From: Corynebacterium oculi
GTDB lineage: Bacteria; Actinomycetota; Actinomycetes; Mycobacteriales; Mycobacteriaceae
Assembly: GCF_001412105.1 (NCBI RefSeq)
Contig: NZ_LKST01000004.1
Coordinates: 1 to 64,000, forward strand
DNA length: 64,000 nucleotides
Direction: 5' to 3'
Shown in pieces: positions 34,809-43,832 of this stretch. Within the stretch, counting starts at the first letter, position 1, and every line of letters starts with the position of its first letter. Position numbers and translations under genes: made by a program. Under the pieces are notes generated by a model that worked only from the letters and a program-made list of their open reading frames with translations, was not told the DNA's origin and made no database searches.

Positions 34809-37800
34809 TAATGCTCCTCCTGCTTGGTTTCTTGATTGGTTTCCTGATTGCTTGACGTGTTGCTGTGCTTACTGTGCTCGCTGTGCGCTGCACCCGCCGT
34901 GGCGAACGCCGCTTCCTCAGCCCGCGCGAGCGATTCCGCAAGGAAGGGCGCCACCACGGCCCACCCCTCGGGGCGCACGAGGCCAAAGTGATCCTCGTCC
35001 ACCTCCAGGGTCTCCACCCGGGCCCCTGCCCGCTCCCACGCGGCCTCCGGGTCCCAGCCCTGGGGCCCACCGGCGTCCCCGCGCAGGCCCACCACCAGGT
35101 GCACCGGGCCCCGCCACGGAACCGGAGCCGCCTGGGCCATGAGGCGGCCGCTGGCCACCAGGTTCTTTTCCACCAGTTCCCGCAACACCCCGGCGTTATC
35201 CGGCAGATCAAGCAGGCCGTCCACCAGGGGGGTGGGATCGGACTGCTCGGGCAGGCCCTGCGGGCTTACCCCCACCGGGTAAGAATCCAGAATCCCCAGG
35301 AACGCCACCTGCTCCGGGCCGCCCAGGGCGTGCGCCACCGCGTGCGCCAGCACCCCGCCAAAGGACCAGCCCGCCAGGTAATACGGCCCCTGTGGCTGCT
35401 CGGCGCGGATCAGCGCCACCACATCGGCCACCGCTTGATCCAAGGTGGAGTGCTCCATCACCCCGGCCCAGGTCACCGCGCGCACCCGCAGCGGAATCCG
35501 CGCCGCCAGCTCCCCCCAGGGGGTATGGATACCATCGCCCGGGGGCATGCACCACAGCGTGCGCGCCCCGATGGTGCGCACCACCAGGGGGCTTGCCGAC
35601 GCCGCCCCGGCGTCCTCCGCGCTCCCCGCCGCAGCGGAGTCACCCGCACCGAGACGCGCGGCGATCCCGCGCGGGCTGCCCCCGGCGAGAATATCGCCAA
35701 TGCTCAGTTCCAGGCCCGCGCGCTGAAGGCGGCCCAGCAGGCGCACCGCCAGCAGGGAATGCCCTCCGGCCTCGGTGAAGTTCGTGCCCGGGGAGACCTC
35801 GCGGCCCAGCACCTCCGCCATCTCCGTGGCGATCAGGGCCACAGTGGGAGCAGGAGAAACAGCAGGGGTGGCTGCGAGCGGGGCGGCACCGGGTTCCGGT
35901 TTAGCCGCGGCCCCCTGTAGCGCGGCCTGTGCCGCGGGCGGCTCCGCGCCACGGGGCAGCGGCTCACCCAGAAAGAAGCGCAGCGCCTCCCCCAGGCGGC
36001 GCGCCGCCCACCCGGCGCGGCCGGAATCCACCAGGGCGGGCCGATACGCCAGCACCACGTCAAAGTCACGTCCCGGCTGCGCCAGCACGGTGATGGGATA
36101 GTGCGTCTGCCCCAGCGATTGCGTGCCCGCCACCACCAGATCGCCCTCCGGGTTCGGGGCGGGGGCGTTCTCATAGACCACGATGGTGTCAAAGAGGCTC
36201 CCCGCCTCCATGTCCGCCACCGAGGCCGCCGTGTGCCCCGACATCTCCGCGCGGGCCGCGTGGTGCTCCCGCAGATCCGCCAGGGGATCGCCAGTGAGCC
36301 GAATCCGCGCGGGCACCGTGGCGGCAAAGAGGCCGATCATCTGCGCCGTCTCCGGCACCTCCGGGGGCCGCCCAGAGACCGTCACGCCGCACAGCACCTC
36401 GGCCTCCTGCCCGGTCATCTCCGCGAGCACGTAGGCCCAGGCCACCTGCAACAACTCCGCCGGGGTGGCCCCGGCGGCGCGCGCCGCCGCCACCAAACCG
36501 GCCTCCTGCTTCCGGGTGAGGGCCACGGGGATCGCACGCTCCCCCTCCTCGTGCGCTTCCCCGGGGGCGGAGGCGGGCTCGGCCACCAGGGTGGGGCGCT
36601 CCACCCCGCTCAGATGGGCACGCCAGGCCTCCCGATCCGCCTCCCGGCGCTGCGCCAGCCAATCGAGGAATACCTCCGGCTGGGGCGCGGCGGGCAACTC
36701 CTCCCCGTGATAAAGGGCAAGCAGCTCGCGGATCATGATCCCCGTGGACCAGCCGTCGGTGAGCAGGTGATGCCCGGCCACGATCAACCGCAGGCCGCCG
36801 TCCTCGTGCCAGATCGCCGTGGCGCGCACCAGGGGCGGGTGCGCCACGGACACCTGGCGGGTGGACTCGCGGCGCAGCAGGTGATCGGCCAGGGCGGGCC
36901 AGGATTCCTCGCCGCGCACGTCAATCGCCCGGAACGTTTCGGGCCGCTCCCGCGGAATGAACTGCACGGGGTTCTCCCCCGTGATGGCATCGAAACCCGC
37001 GTGCAGGGCGGAGTGCCGGCGCAGCACCTCCCGCCAGGCGCGCCCCAGGCGAGGAATGTCGATGACACCGGCTACGCGCAGATCCACGCTCATCGCCAGG
37101 GCATAAGGGTCCGCGGCGGCGCTCAGGGTGTGGAAGAGCAGGCCCTCCTGCTGCGGGCTCAGCGGCAGCACCCGCTCGATGGGGCCGTAGCGGCGCTCCA
37201 GGGCGCGGTGGGAGGCATCGCCCACCCCCGCCCGGCGCGCCACGAGCAGGTGATGCAGCCGGCGCAGCACCTCCGTATGCACCTCCGTCACCTCAAAGCG
37301 GGAGGGGTCGGCGGTGTACTCGATGCGGGATTCCGCCAGAAAGACGTTCACCGTCAGGGCCTCGGTGAGCCTGCGCTGCGGGTGATCGGTCACCCGAAAC
37401 TCCCCGGTGGCGGGGATGACGTTGAGCACCACCTGGGGCTCGCGCAGCCCGATCCCGTGCAGGGCACCGGCCGGGTCTCCGTGGGCCAGCCACCCGTATC
37501 CCTCCCCCGCGCCGGGAATCGCGCGGCGAGCATGCCGGGCGGCGGCTACGGCATCGGCGGCGTCCGCGAGGGGATCCTCGCTGTGGTTAACCTCCACGGC
37601 CAGGGGGTGCTCGATGGTAAACCAGCCCACCGTCGCGGCATCGCGCTCGCGGCCGTGGCCCTCCACCCCGATGTATCCCCCGACGCTGAGGGCCAGCGCG
37701 GCCAGCATGGTGGCCTCCGGCTCCTCGGCCAGCGCCCGCGCGGCATCGGCGGGAATATCCAGGCTGCGGCAGACCGCCTCGGCGCGGGCGGGCAGGGTTT

Positions 37801-40800
37801 GCCCCACGCTCACGGCACCGGCGCGCTGCACCCGCGCCCATCGGGGAATCTCCGCGCGGTGATCGCGCCGGGAGGAGCGCAGAGCGTGGGCACGCCAGGC
37901 GTCGGTAGTGGCGGGGAGTTTCCCGCCGCGCAGAAGCCGGCGCGCCTCCGCGCGCAGGGTGGCCCAACTGAGCGCATCGACGGCGCTGTGGTGCACCACC
38001 AGGCCCAGTCCCCCGCCGCGCAGGGCTACCGCGTGCACCATGCGCCCGGCCTCGGGCGCCAGCAGGCCGGGGCGGGCGGCCACCTCCGCCAGGTTTTCCA
38101 CGGGGGGTTCGCCCACGTACTCCTCGATCCCGCCCAGGATCGTGCGCGGAACGAGGTATTCCCCGGAAGCCCCGTCCAGGATCATGCGCAGCGCGCCGTG
38201 GGCACGCAGCAGGTGGCCCACCACCTCGCGCAGGGTCTCCGGGCTGATCTGCGGGCCGGGGATCTCCGCGTACTGGGCGAAGCCCGCCCACGCCTGGGGG
38301 GTGGGGGCGGCGGCGCGCTGCCGGGCGGCCACCGGGCTTTCCGGCAGCGCGCCCACGGGCAGGAAGAAGTCCCGGGCCTCGCGATCTTCCGGCGATTCCC
38401 GGGTCATGCCGGAGGCGATCCGCCCCAACGGAACCCCCGCCAGCAGCTCCTTGGGCACGATCTCCCAGCCCTGGCCGCGCAGCTGGGTGGCCACCGTCAG
38501 GGCGCTGATGGAATCCCCGCCCTGGGCGATGAAGTCCGCCCCCGCGTGCATGGCGGTGCCGGTTTGGTCCGCGCAGGCCGCCAACAGGGCGTTCTCCGCC
38601 TCGCTGCGCGGGGCGGAATCGGCGGGCCGATCCCCCGCCGGGGTCTTAGCCTCATCCTCTGCCAGCGCCCGCAGCCGCTTGCGGTCCACCTTGCCGGAGA
38701 CGGTGGTGGGCAACTCGGCCAGCAGCTCCACCCGGCCCGGCACCACGGCACCCGGCAGGCGGGCGGCCGCATGCGCGCGCACGGCCTCCGGGCTGGGTTT
38801 GGCCCCGGCTTCCGGCACCACCCAGCCCCGCAATCCGGCCCGGCCCTGCACCGTCACCGCTGCCGCCGCTACTCCCTCGGCGGAGAGCAGCGCGGCCTCC
38901 ACCTCACCTAGCTCCACGCGGCGGCCGTTGATCTCCACCTGATCGTCCACGCGCCCCAGGTACTCGTATCCACGCCCCGGCACCCAGCGCACCACATCGC
39001 CCGTGTCATACAGGCGCTCCGGGCCCCGGCGCGGGTCCACCGTGGCGGTGATAAAGGCGGCCTCGGTGGCCTGGGGGTCGAGGTAGCCGCGCGCCACCTG
39101 CGGGCCCGCCAGGTACAGGCGGCCACGCTCAAAGTCTGCCGTCACCCGCCCGGGCTCCCCGCGTTGGTTCTCCACGAGGGCATAGGCCCTCATGCCCGCC
39201 ACGGGTGTGCCGATCACCGGCGCGCCGGGGGTGACCTCGGCCATGAGCGCGTCAATGCACGTCTCCGTGGGTCCGTAGGCGTTGATGGCCCGCAGGCCAC
39301 CGGCGGCGAGCCTATCCCACAGCGCGGCGGGTAGCGCCTCCCCGCCAAGCACCAGCACCTCAAGATCGGGCAGATCGTCCAGGCCCGCCGCCATGAGGGC
39401 TGAGGCCAGGGAGGGGGTGGTATCAAAAACCGTCACCCGATCCCGGCGCAGCGCGCTCAGCGCGGCCTCGGCGTCCGTGGCGATCTCCTCCGGGTACAGG
39501 CGCACGCAGTGCCCGGCCAGCAGCCACAGCAACTGGTCGAGCGCGGCGTCGAAGGCAAAGCTCGCGGTATGCCCCACCACCGAGCGCGGGCGCCGATACA
39601 GGCCGCTCAGGTGCCCGGCCAACAACGCCTCCAGGTTGCCCCTGGTGATCTGCACGCCCTTGGGCGCACCCGTGCTGCCGGAGGTGAAGATCACGTAGGC
39701 CAGATCGTCCGCCCGTGGTTCCGGCAGGGGCGAGGGGCGCTCCGGGAGCCGATCGCGGCCCGCCACCCACGCTGCCCCGAGCGCACCGATGATGTGCTCG
39801 CGGCGGGCATCGGGGGCCCCGGCCTCCAGGTAACTAAACGGCACGCCGGCATACAGGGCCGCGAGCACCGTGACCACCAGCTCCGCATCGCGCGGGAGGT
39901 CGATGGCGATGCTGCCGCCCTTGGGCAGGCGGCGGGCGGTGTCCACCACGCGACGGTGCAGTTCCGCGCCGCTGAGGGTACCGCCCGGCGCGATCAGGGC
40001 GGGCTCGGCGGTGTCCGCGAGGGCGTCGATGAGGCCCCGCAGGTTCGCCCCCGTCGTGGGCTCGGGGACACCCGCGCGGGCGTCGATACGCTCCACCTCG
40101 CTCGCGCCCGCCCCCAGGAGGGCGTCGATGTTCCCGGCCTCCCCGCGTCCATAGCGCACCAGGAGATCGCGCAACTCGCTCAGCCGACGCCGCGCCACCG
40201 CCTCCGGGACGCGCGCGGGATCGGTCTCCAGGCCCAGGTCAATCCCGCCGTCGCCCGAGGGCATGACCACCAGGCCGAAGTCCTCCGGCGGCCCGCCGGC
40301 CACGTTGCGCAGTACGCCGGGTGTTCCCGCGAAGTCAAAGCTCACGGGGAAGATCTTGGCGTTCACGCCCATGCCGTGCAGCAGCGCACCGGCCCCGGGA
40401 ACCCCCAGGTCGCGGGGCAGGTTCTCGCCCCGGTAGCGCTGGTGTGCGCGCAGAGCACGCAGGCGCTCCTCGGTGGCGCCGAGCAGGTGCGCCACGGTGT
40501 CTCCCCCACGCACCGGCACCAGCAGGGGCAGCACGTTGACCGCCATGTGCGGGGTGGCCCGCTGGGCGGAGGAGGCGCGCGCCATCATCGGCATGGCCAG
40601 GCATACGTCCTCCCCTGGGCGGCCCTGGGTGTGCCACAACTGCGCGGCGTACAGCGCCACCAGGGCGGTGACCCAGGTGCTGCCCATCGCCTTTGCTGCG
40701 GCCGCGCAGCGCTCCTGGTCCTCGGCCGAGAGGCGCACGGTGGTGGTGATGGCCGTGCCCGAGGTCTGGGCCCCGCCCGTGGCGGCATTGAGGCGCTCGC

Positions 40801-41449
40801 GCGCGGCAAGATCGGGCAGCGGGTCGAGCAGACCACGGAAGAACTCCCGATCCTCCTCGGCCTCCGGTGATTTTGCGTAGGCGGCGTCCTCCGCCACGAT
40901 CTGCGCCAGGCCCACACCCCGGTAGCGCTTGGGGAGCTTGCCCGTGATCGCCGCCGTATAGTGCTCTGCGATCCGGCGGGTGAGCAGGGTGGCGGAATAA
41001 CCATCGACGATGAGGTGGTGGTAGAGCTGAATCACCCAGGTGCGCCGCCGATCGAGCCGCAGCACCTCGTAATAGCACAGCGGTGCCTCCGGCAGGCCGC
41101 TCGTGCGCTCGGCCAGGGTGGTCCTGGCGGCGTCGATACGCGCCTGCGCCAGGCGCTCCGGGTGCGAATGATCGCGCAGGTCCCGCACCACGGGCGGCGC
41201 GATCTCCTCGCTCACGTACTGGCGCGGCTGCTCTCCCTCCTGGGGCGCGAGCACGCGGATGCGCAGCGTCTCCACCTCCCGCTGGGTGGCCTCGATGGCC
41301 GCGCACAGGGCGTCGGTGTGGATCTCTCCCTCTAGTTCAAGAACCTCGCCCACCACGTAGAGGGGAGAGAGGGGGTCGATCATCTGGGCGTCAAAGATTC
41401 CTCGCTGCGCGCCAGTGAGCGGCAGCGTGGTGGGATCGGGCGTGCTCAT
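34808..41449 (-). CDS. siderophore NRPS, C-A-T-E-C-T-TE
   Basis: The 2213-aa synthetase carries these domains in order. C1 (about 8-440) has HHLIVDG at 144. A1 (465-940) has FTSGSTGAPKG, NAYGPTET, YDTGD and SGKVDRK. T1 has IAQGGDSISAL near 978. The epimerisation domain (1035-1440) has HHSAVDALSW and EGHGRE. C2 (1440-1850) has GHHLLTDGWS. T2 has EAGGHSLLAV near 1895. The C-terminal thioesterase has GWSFGG near 2028 and a DEDHFGL His. Module 2 has no A domain, so T2 must be loaded in trans, presumably by the upstream adenylation protein. By hand alignment to GrsA the A1 pocket reads D-A-D-D-V-G-A-I-D-K, acidic and closest to an arginine-type code I remember. ATG at 41449 follows AAAGG. Confidence 0.93.
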   Translation of the reverse strand: MSTPDPTTLPLTGAQRGIFDAQMIDPLSPLYVVGEVLELEGEIHTDALCAAIEATQREVETLRIRVLAPQEGEQPRQYVSEEIAPPVVRDLRDHSHPERLAQARIDAARTTLAERTSGLPEAPLCYYEVLRLDRRRTWVIQLYHHLIVDGYSATLLTRRIAEHYTAAITGKLPKRYRGVGLAQIVAEDAAYAKSPEAEEDREFFRGLLDPLPDLAARERLNAATGGAQTSGTAITTTVRLSAEDQERCAAAAKAMGSTWVTALVALYAAQLWHTQGRPGEDVCLAMPMMARASSAQRATPHMAVNVLPLLVPVRGGDTVAHLLGATEERLRALRAHQRYRGENLPRDLGVPGAGALLHGMGVNAKIFPVSFDFAGTPGVLRNVAGGPPEDFGLVVMPSGDGGIDLGLETDPARVPEAVARRRLSELRDLLVRYGRGEAGNIDALLGAGASEVERIDARAGVPEPTTGANLRGLIDALADTAEPALIAPGGTLSGAELHRRVVDTARRLPKGGSIAIDLPRDAELVVTVLAALYAGVPFSYLEAGAPDARREHIIGALGAAWVAGRDRLPERPSPLPEPRADDLAYVIFTSGSTGAPKGVQITRGNLEALLAGHLSGLYRRPRSVVGHTASFAFDAALDQLLWLLAGHCVRLYPEEIATDAEAALSALRRDRVTVFDTTPSLASALMAAGLDDLPDLEVLVLGGEALPAALWDRLAAGGLRAINAYGPTETCIDALMAEVTPGAPVIGTPVAGMRAYALVENQRGEPGRVTADFERGRLYLAGPQVARGYLDPQATEAAFITATVDPRRGPERLYDTGDVVRWVPGRGYEYLGRVDDQVEINGRRVELGEVEAALLSAEGVAAAAVTVQGRAGLRGWVVPEAGAKPSPEAVRAHAAARLPGAVVPGRVELLAELPTTVSGKVDRKRLRALAEDEAKTPAGDRPADSAPRSEAENALLAACADQTGTAMHAGADFIAQGGDSISALTVATQLRGQGWEIVPKELLAGVPLGRIASGMTRESPEDREARDFFLPVGALPESPVAARQRAAAPTPQAWAGFAQYAEIPGPQISPETLREVVGHLLRAHGALRMILDGASGEYLVPRTILGGIEEYVGEPPVENLAEVAARPGLLAPEAGRMVHAVALRGGGLGLVVHHSAVDALSWATLRAEARRLLRGGKLPATTDAWRAHALRSSRRDHRAEIPRWARVQRAGAVSVGQTLPARAEAVCRSLDIPADAARALAEEPEATMLAALALSVGGYIGVEGHGRERDAATVGWFTIEHPLAVEVNHSEDPLADAADAVAAARHARRAIPGAGEGYGWLAHGDPAGALHGIGLREPQVVLNVIPATGEFRVTDHPQRRLTEALTVNVFLAESRIEYTADPSRFEVTEVHTEVLRRLHHLLVARRAGVGDASHRALERRYGPIERVLPLSPQQEGLLFHTLSAAADPYALAMSVDLRVAGVIDIPRLGRAWREVLRRHSALHAGFDAITGENPVQFIPRERPETFRAIDVRGEESWPALADHLLRRESTRQVSVAHPPLVRATAIWHEDGGLRLIVAGHHLLTDGWSTGIMIRELLALYHGEELPAAPQPEVFLDWLAQRREADREAWRAHLSGVERPTLVAEPASAPGEAHEEGERAIPVALTRKQEAGLVAAARAAGATPAELLQVAWAYVLAEMTGQEAEVLCGVTVSGRPPEVPETAQMIGLFAATVPARIRLTGDPLADLREHHAARAEMSGHTAASVADMEAGSLFDTIVVYENAPAPNPEGDLVVAGTQSLGQTHYPITVLAQPGRDFDVVLAYRPALVDSGRAGWAARRLGEALRFFLGEPLPRGAEPPAAQAALQGAAAKPEPGAAPLAATPAVSPAPTVALIATEMAEVLGREVSPGTNFTEAGGHSLLAVRLLGRLQRAGLELSIGDILAGGSPRGIAARLGAGDSAAAGSAEDAGAASASPLVVRTIGARTLWCMPPGDGIHTPWGELAARIPLRVRAVTWAGVMEHSTLDQAVADVVALIRAEQPQGPYYLAGWSFGGVLAHAVAHALGGPEQVAFLGILDSYPVGVSPQGLPEQSDPTPLVDGLLDLPDNAGVLRELVEKNLVASGRLMAQAAPVPWRGPVHLVVGLRGDAGGPQGWDPEAAWERAGARVETLEVDEDHFGLVRPEGWAVVAPFLAESLARAEEAAFATAGAAHSEHSKHSNTSSNQETNQETKQEEH

Positions 41450-41481
41450 CAACGAGGCAGCACCTTTCTGTTTGAGGGCGA

Positions 41482-43050
41482 TTAACGCTGGGTGGGCAGG
41501 GCGCGGCGGTCGAGTTTTCCGTTGGCGCTCAGCGGCAGGGCATCAAGCGGCACGAGGTGGGTGGGCACGGCGTAGGCCGGAAGCGCGCCCTCAAGGTGCG
41601 CGCGCACGGCGGGCAGCCCCACCGGGTTGCCTTGCGACGCCCCGGTGACGTACCCCCACAATTCCTCACCCACCAGGCGCGCGGCGGCACCGCGCACCCC
41701 CGGCGCCGCGCGCAGGGCGGCCTCCACCTCGCCTAACTCCACGCGGTTGCCGCGCACCTTGACCTGGTCTCCCAGGCGACCCCGGAACTCGTACATGCCC
41801 AGGGCGGGGTCAAAGCGCACCAGGTCACCCGTGCGGTAACGGCGCTGCCCGTCCGGGCCGCTAAAGAACGCCGCCGCGGTGGCCTCGGGGCGGCGCAGGT
41901 ACCCGCCGCCCACCTGGGGGCCTCCGATGATGAGTTCCCCGATCTCCCCCGGGGGCACCTGCTCCCGGCTCTCCGGGCGGCAGACCTCCACGATGACCTC
42001 CGGCTCAGCATTCCCCAGCAGGGCCTGGCCGCCGCGCAGCGGAACCTCCTCGGTATATTCCACCCACATCACGTCCATCGCAGCCTCCGAGGGGCCGTAG
42101 AGCCCGTGAAGCCGGGCGGGGGTGCCCTCACGCAACCGCGCCACCAGGTCCGCGGGCACGGCCTCCCCGCCGAGCAACAGGTGCCGCAACGAGTCCATCT
42201 CACCCGCTTCCACCCCGGCCTCAAGCATGGCGCGCACCATGCTCGGCACGATGGAGAGCACCGTGACCCGGTGGCGGTGGATCATGCCCAGCAGAGCGCG
42301 GGAATCGCCCGGCCACCAATCATGAGGCGGAATCACCATCGTCCCGCCCGCCACGAGGGGGCTGAGCATCTCCGCCACGCCCACGTCAAAGGCCATCGGG
42401 GCCTTGTTCAACACCGTGTGCCCCTCGCCGCCAAAGACCTCCCCCATCCAACGCAGATGCAGGGCCACCCCGGCGTGCAGGTTGATCGCGCCCTTGGGCT
42501 TGCCGGTGGTGCCGGAGGTGTAGATGATGTACACCGGATCCTCCCCCGTGATCGGGCGCGCCGAGGTTACCCCTGTGTTTCCCGCCCGTGCCTCCGCGTG
42601 GATGTCCTCCCGGATCGTGGGATCGCCCAGGTCGAGGGTGGGGACCCCGGCCGGGGCTTCCATCGCGGCCATCTGGGTTATCTCCGGGCAGGATTCGTGC
42701 AGCACGGCGTCCGGCGCGCAGTCGGCCAGCAGCTCCGCGATCCGCGCGGCGGGGTAGGAGCGGTCCACCGGCACGTACACGCCCCCGGCGCGCAGCACCG
42801 CCACGGCGGCGATCACCTGCCAGGCCGATCGCCCCGCCACCACGGCCACGCGGCGCCCCGGCGCGATCCCGGCGGCGACGAGCCTGCGGGCCAGCGCCCC
42901 GCTGAGCGCGCTCACCTGGGAATACGTGAGCGTTTCCCCCCGATCCACGATCACCGCCGGGGCCTCGGGTGTGCGCGCGAGGGCGCGCTCTAGGAGTGCC
43001 GCCACCGTGCTCCTGGCGGGGGTGGCGGTGGGATCGGGGGAAGAATCCAT
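41482..43050 (-). CDS. stand-alone NRPS adenylation enzyme
   Basis: The 522-aa acyl/amino-acid adenylating enzyme has no carrier domain. A-domain motifs are IIYTSGTTGKPKG (A3), MAFDVGVAEML (A4), HGLYGPSEAAMD (A5), YRTGD (A7), LGDQVKVRGNRVELGE (A8) and NGKLDRRAL (A10). The Asp235 equivalent is present, so an alpha-amino acid is the likely substrate. The hand-read pocket is D-V-A-S-L-G-L-M-D-K, which resembles remembered serine and N-hydroxyornithine codes about equally and is unresolved. It lies 32 bp upstream of the NRPS in the same operon and probably loads T2, whose module lacks an A domain. The start at 43050 excludes an unlikely upstream extension. Confidence 0.88.
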   Translation of the reverse strand: MDSSPDPTATPARSTVAALLERALARTPEAPAVIVDRGETLTYSQVSALSGALARRLVAAGIAPGRRVAVVAGRSAWQVIAAVAVLRAGGVYVPVDRSYPAARIAELLADCAPDAVLHESCPEITQMAAMEAPAGVPTLDLGDPTIREDIHAEARAGNTGVTSARPITGEDPVYIIYTSGTTGKPKGAINLHAGVALHLRWMGEVFGGEGHTVLNKAPMAFDVGVAEMLSPLVAGGTMVIPPHDWWPGDSRALLGMIHRHRVTVLSIVPSMVRAMLEAGVEAGEMDSLRHLLLGGEAVPADLVARLREGTPARLHGLYGPSEAAMDVMWVEYTEEVPLRGGQALLGNAEPEVIVEVCRPESREQVPPGEIGELIIGGPQVGGGYLRRPEATAAAFFSGPDGQRRYRTGDLVRFDPALGMYEFRGRLGDQVKVRGNRVELGEVEAALRAAPGVRGAAARLVGEELWGYVTGASQGNPVGLPAVRAHLEGALPAYAVPTHLVPLDALPLSANGKLDRRALPTQR

Positions 43051-43092
43051 GCAAGTGCCTTTTACAGATATACGTATGACGGATAAGTTTAC

Positions 43093-43111
43093 TAAGGATA
43101 GATTTACCAAA
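43093..43111. promoter_or_regulatory. candidate DtxR iron box in the divergent siderophore promoter
   Basis: TAAGGATAGATTTACCAAA matches TWAGGTWAGSCTWACCTWA at 15 of 19 positions by hand. It sits between the adenylation gene and the acyltransferase gene, able to repress both when iron is plentiful. Confidence 0.65.
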
Positions 43112-43131
43112 TATAGGAGGAGACGGCACCC

Positions 43132-43743
43132 ATGACCCCTCACCCCGCGCCGGAAAGCGTCCTGCATCGCCTGCGTACCGACGTCCCCCCGGAGGCCATC
43201 GCCCCGGCCCCGCCCCGGCTACCCGAGTTCGACGGCCGCTACCAGATCCGTGCCGCCACGCCCGCGGACGCCGGACTCATCGCGGACTGGATGAACCGCC
43301 CCCACCTGGCCGAAACCTGGGAGCAGGCGTGGAGCGAGGAGCGCTGGCGGGCCGACCTCACCGCGCGCCTTTCCGGCACCTACTCCCTGCCGGTGATCCT
43401 CTCCGTGATCGATCACACCCCCACCGAGGTGGGCTACCTGGAGGTCTATTACCCCGCCCGCGATGACATCAGCTACTGCTTCGAGTGCGCCCCCACCGAC
43501 CTGGGCCTGCACTTCGCCGTGGGGGTGGAAGAACTCACCGGGCGCGGCTTCTTCCGCCCCTTCTTCAACGAACTCCCCACCGCCCTGCTACGCGCAAACC
43601 CCCAGGCCACGCGCGTGATCGCGGAACCAGATCACCGCAACGCCCGCGTGCACTCCATGCTGCGCAAGTCCGGGTGGAAAGACCTGGGCGAATTCCAGCA
43701 CCGGCCCGATCGGCGGGTGCGAATCTTCGAGGTACAAGCATAG
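43132..43743 (+). CDS. MbtK/IucB-type N-hydroxylysine acyltransferase
   Basis: The 203-aa GNAT (Acetyltransf_8 type) transfers an acyl group to the hydroxylated side-chain amine to give a hydroxamate. It tracks mycobacterial MbtK: IADWMNRPHLAETWEQAW, LSGTYSLPVI, GYLEVYYPARDDI, the catalytic-region LGLHFAV, and EPDHRNARVHSML. The acyl donor (acetyl or longer) cannot be read. AGGAGG lies about 11 nt upstream. It is divergent from the NRPS operon and shares its DtxR-like site. Confidence 0.88.
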   Translation: MTPHPAPESVLHRLRTDVPPEAIAPAPPRLPEFDGRYQIRAATPADAGLIADWMNRPHLAETWEQAWSEERWRADLTARLSGTYSLPVILSVIDHTPTEVGYLEVYYPARDDISYCFECAPTDLGLHFAVGVEELTGRGFFRPFFNELPTALLRANPQATRVIAEPDHRNARVHSMLRKSGWKDLGEFQHRPDRRVRIFEVQA

Positions 43744-43752
43744 CAAACGCAC

Positions 43753-43790
43753 AAGGAGGTGGCCCCGGGATTCCCCAGGGCCACCTCCTT
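43753..43790. terminator. bidirectional terminator between acyltransferase and binding-protein genes
   Basis: AAGGAGGTGGCCC (43753-43765) pairs perfectly with GGGCCACCTCCTT (43778-43790) around a 12-nt loop. The flanking genes converge on it. Confidence 0.8.
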
Positions 43791-43832
43791 ATCGCTTTGC
43801 TTCCTGCCTCGCGCTAGGCGCGGTTTCTCCCC

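Noticed and set aside
36101..38911. 936-aa open frame on the plus strand inside the NRPS gene
   Set aside because: It is antisense to the NRPS, rich in His, Arg, Gly and Pro, and shows no family motif. It is a GC-bias shadow.
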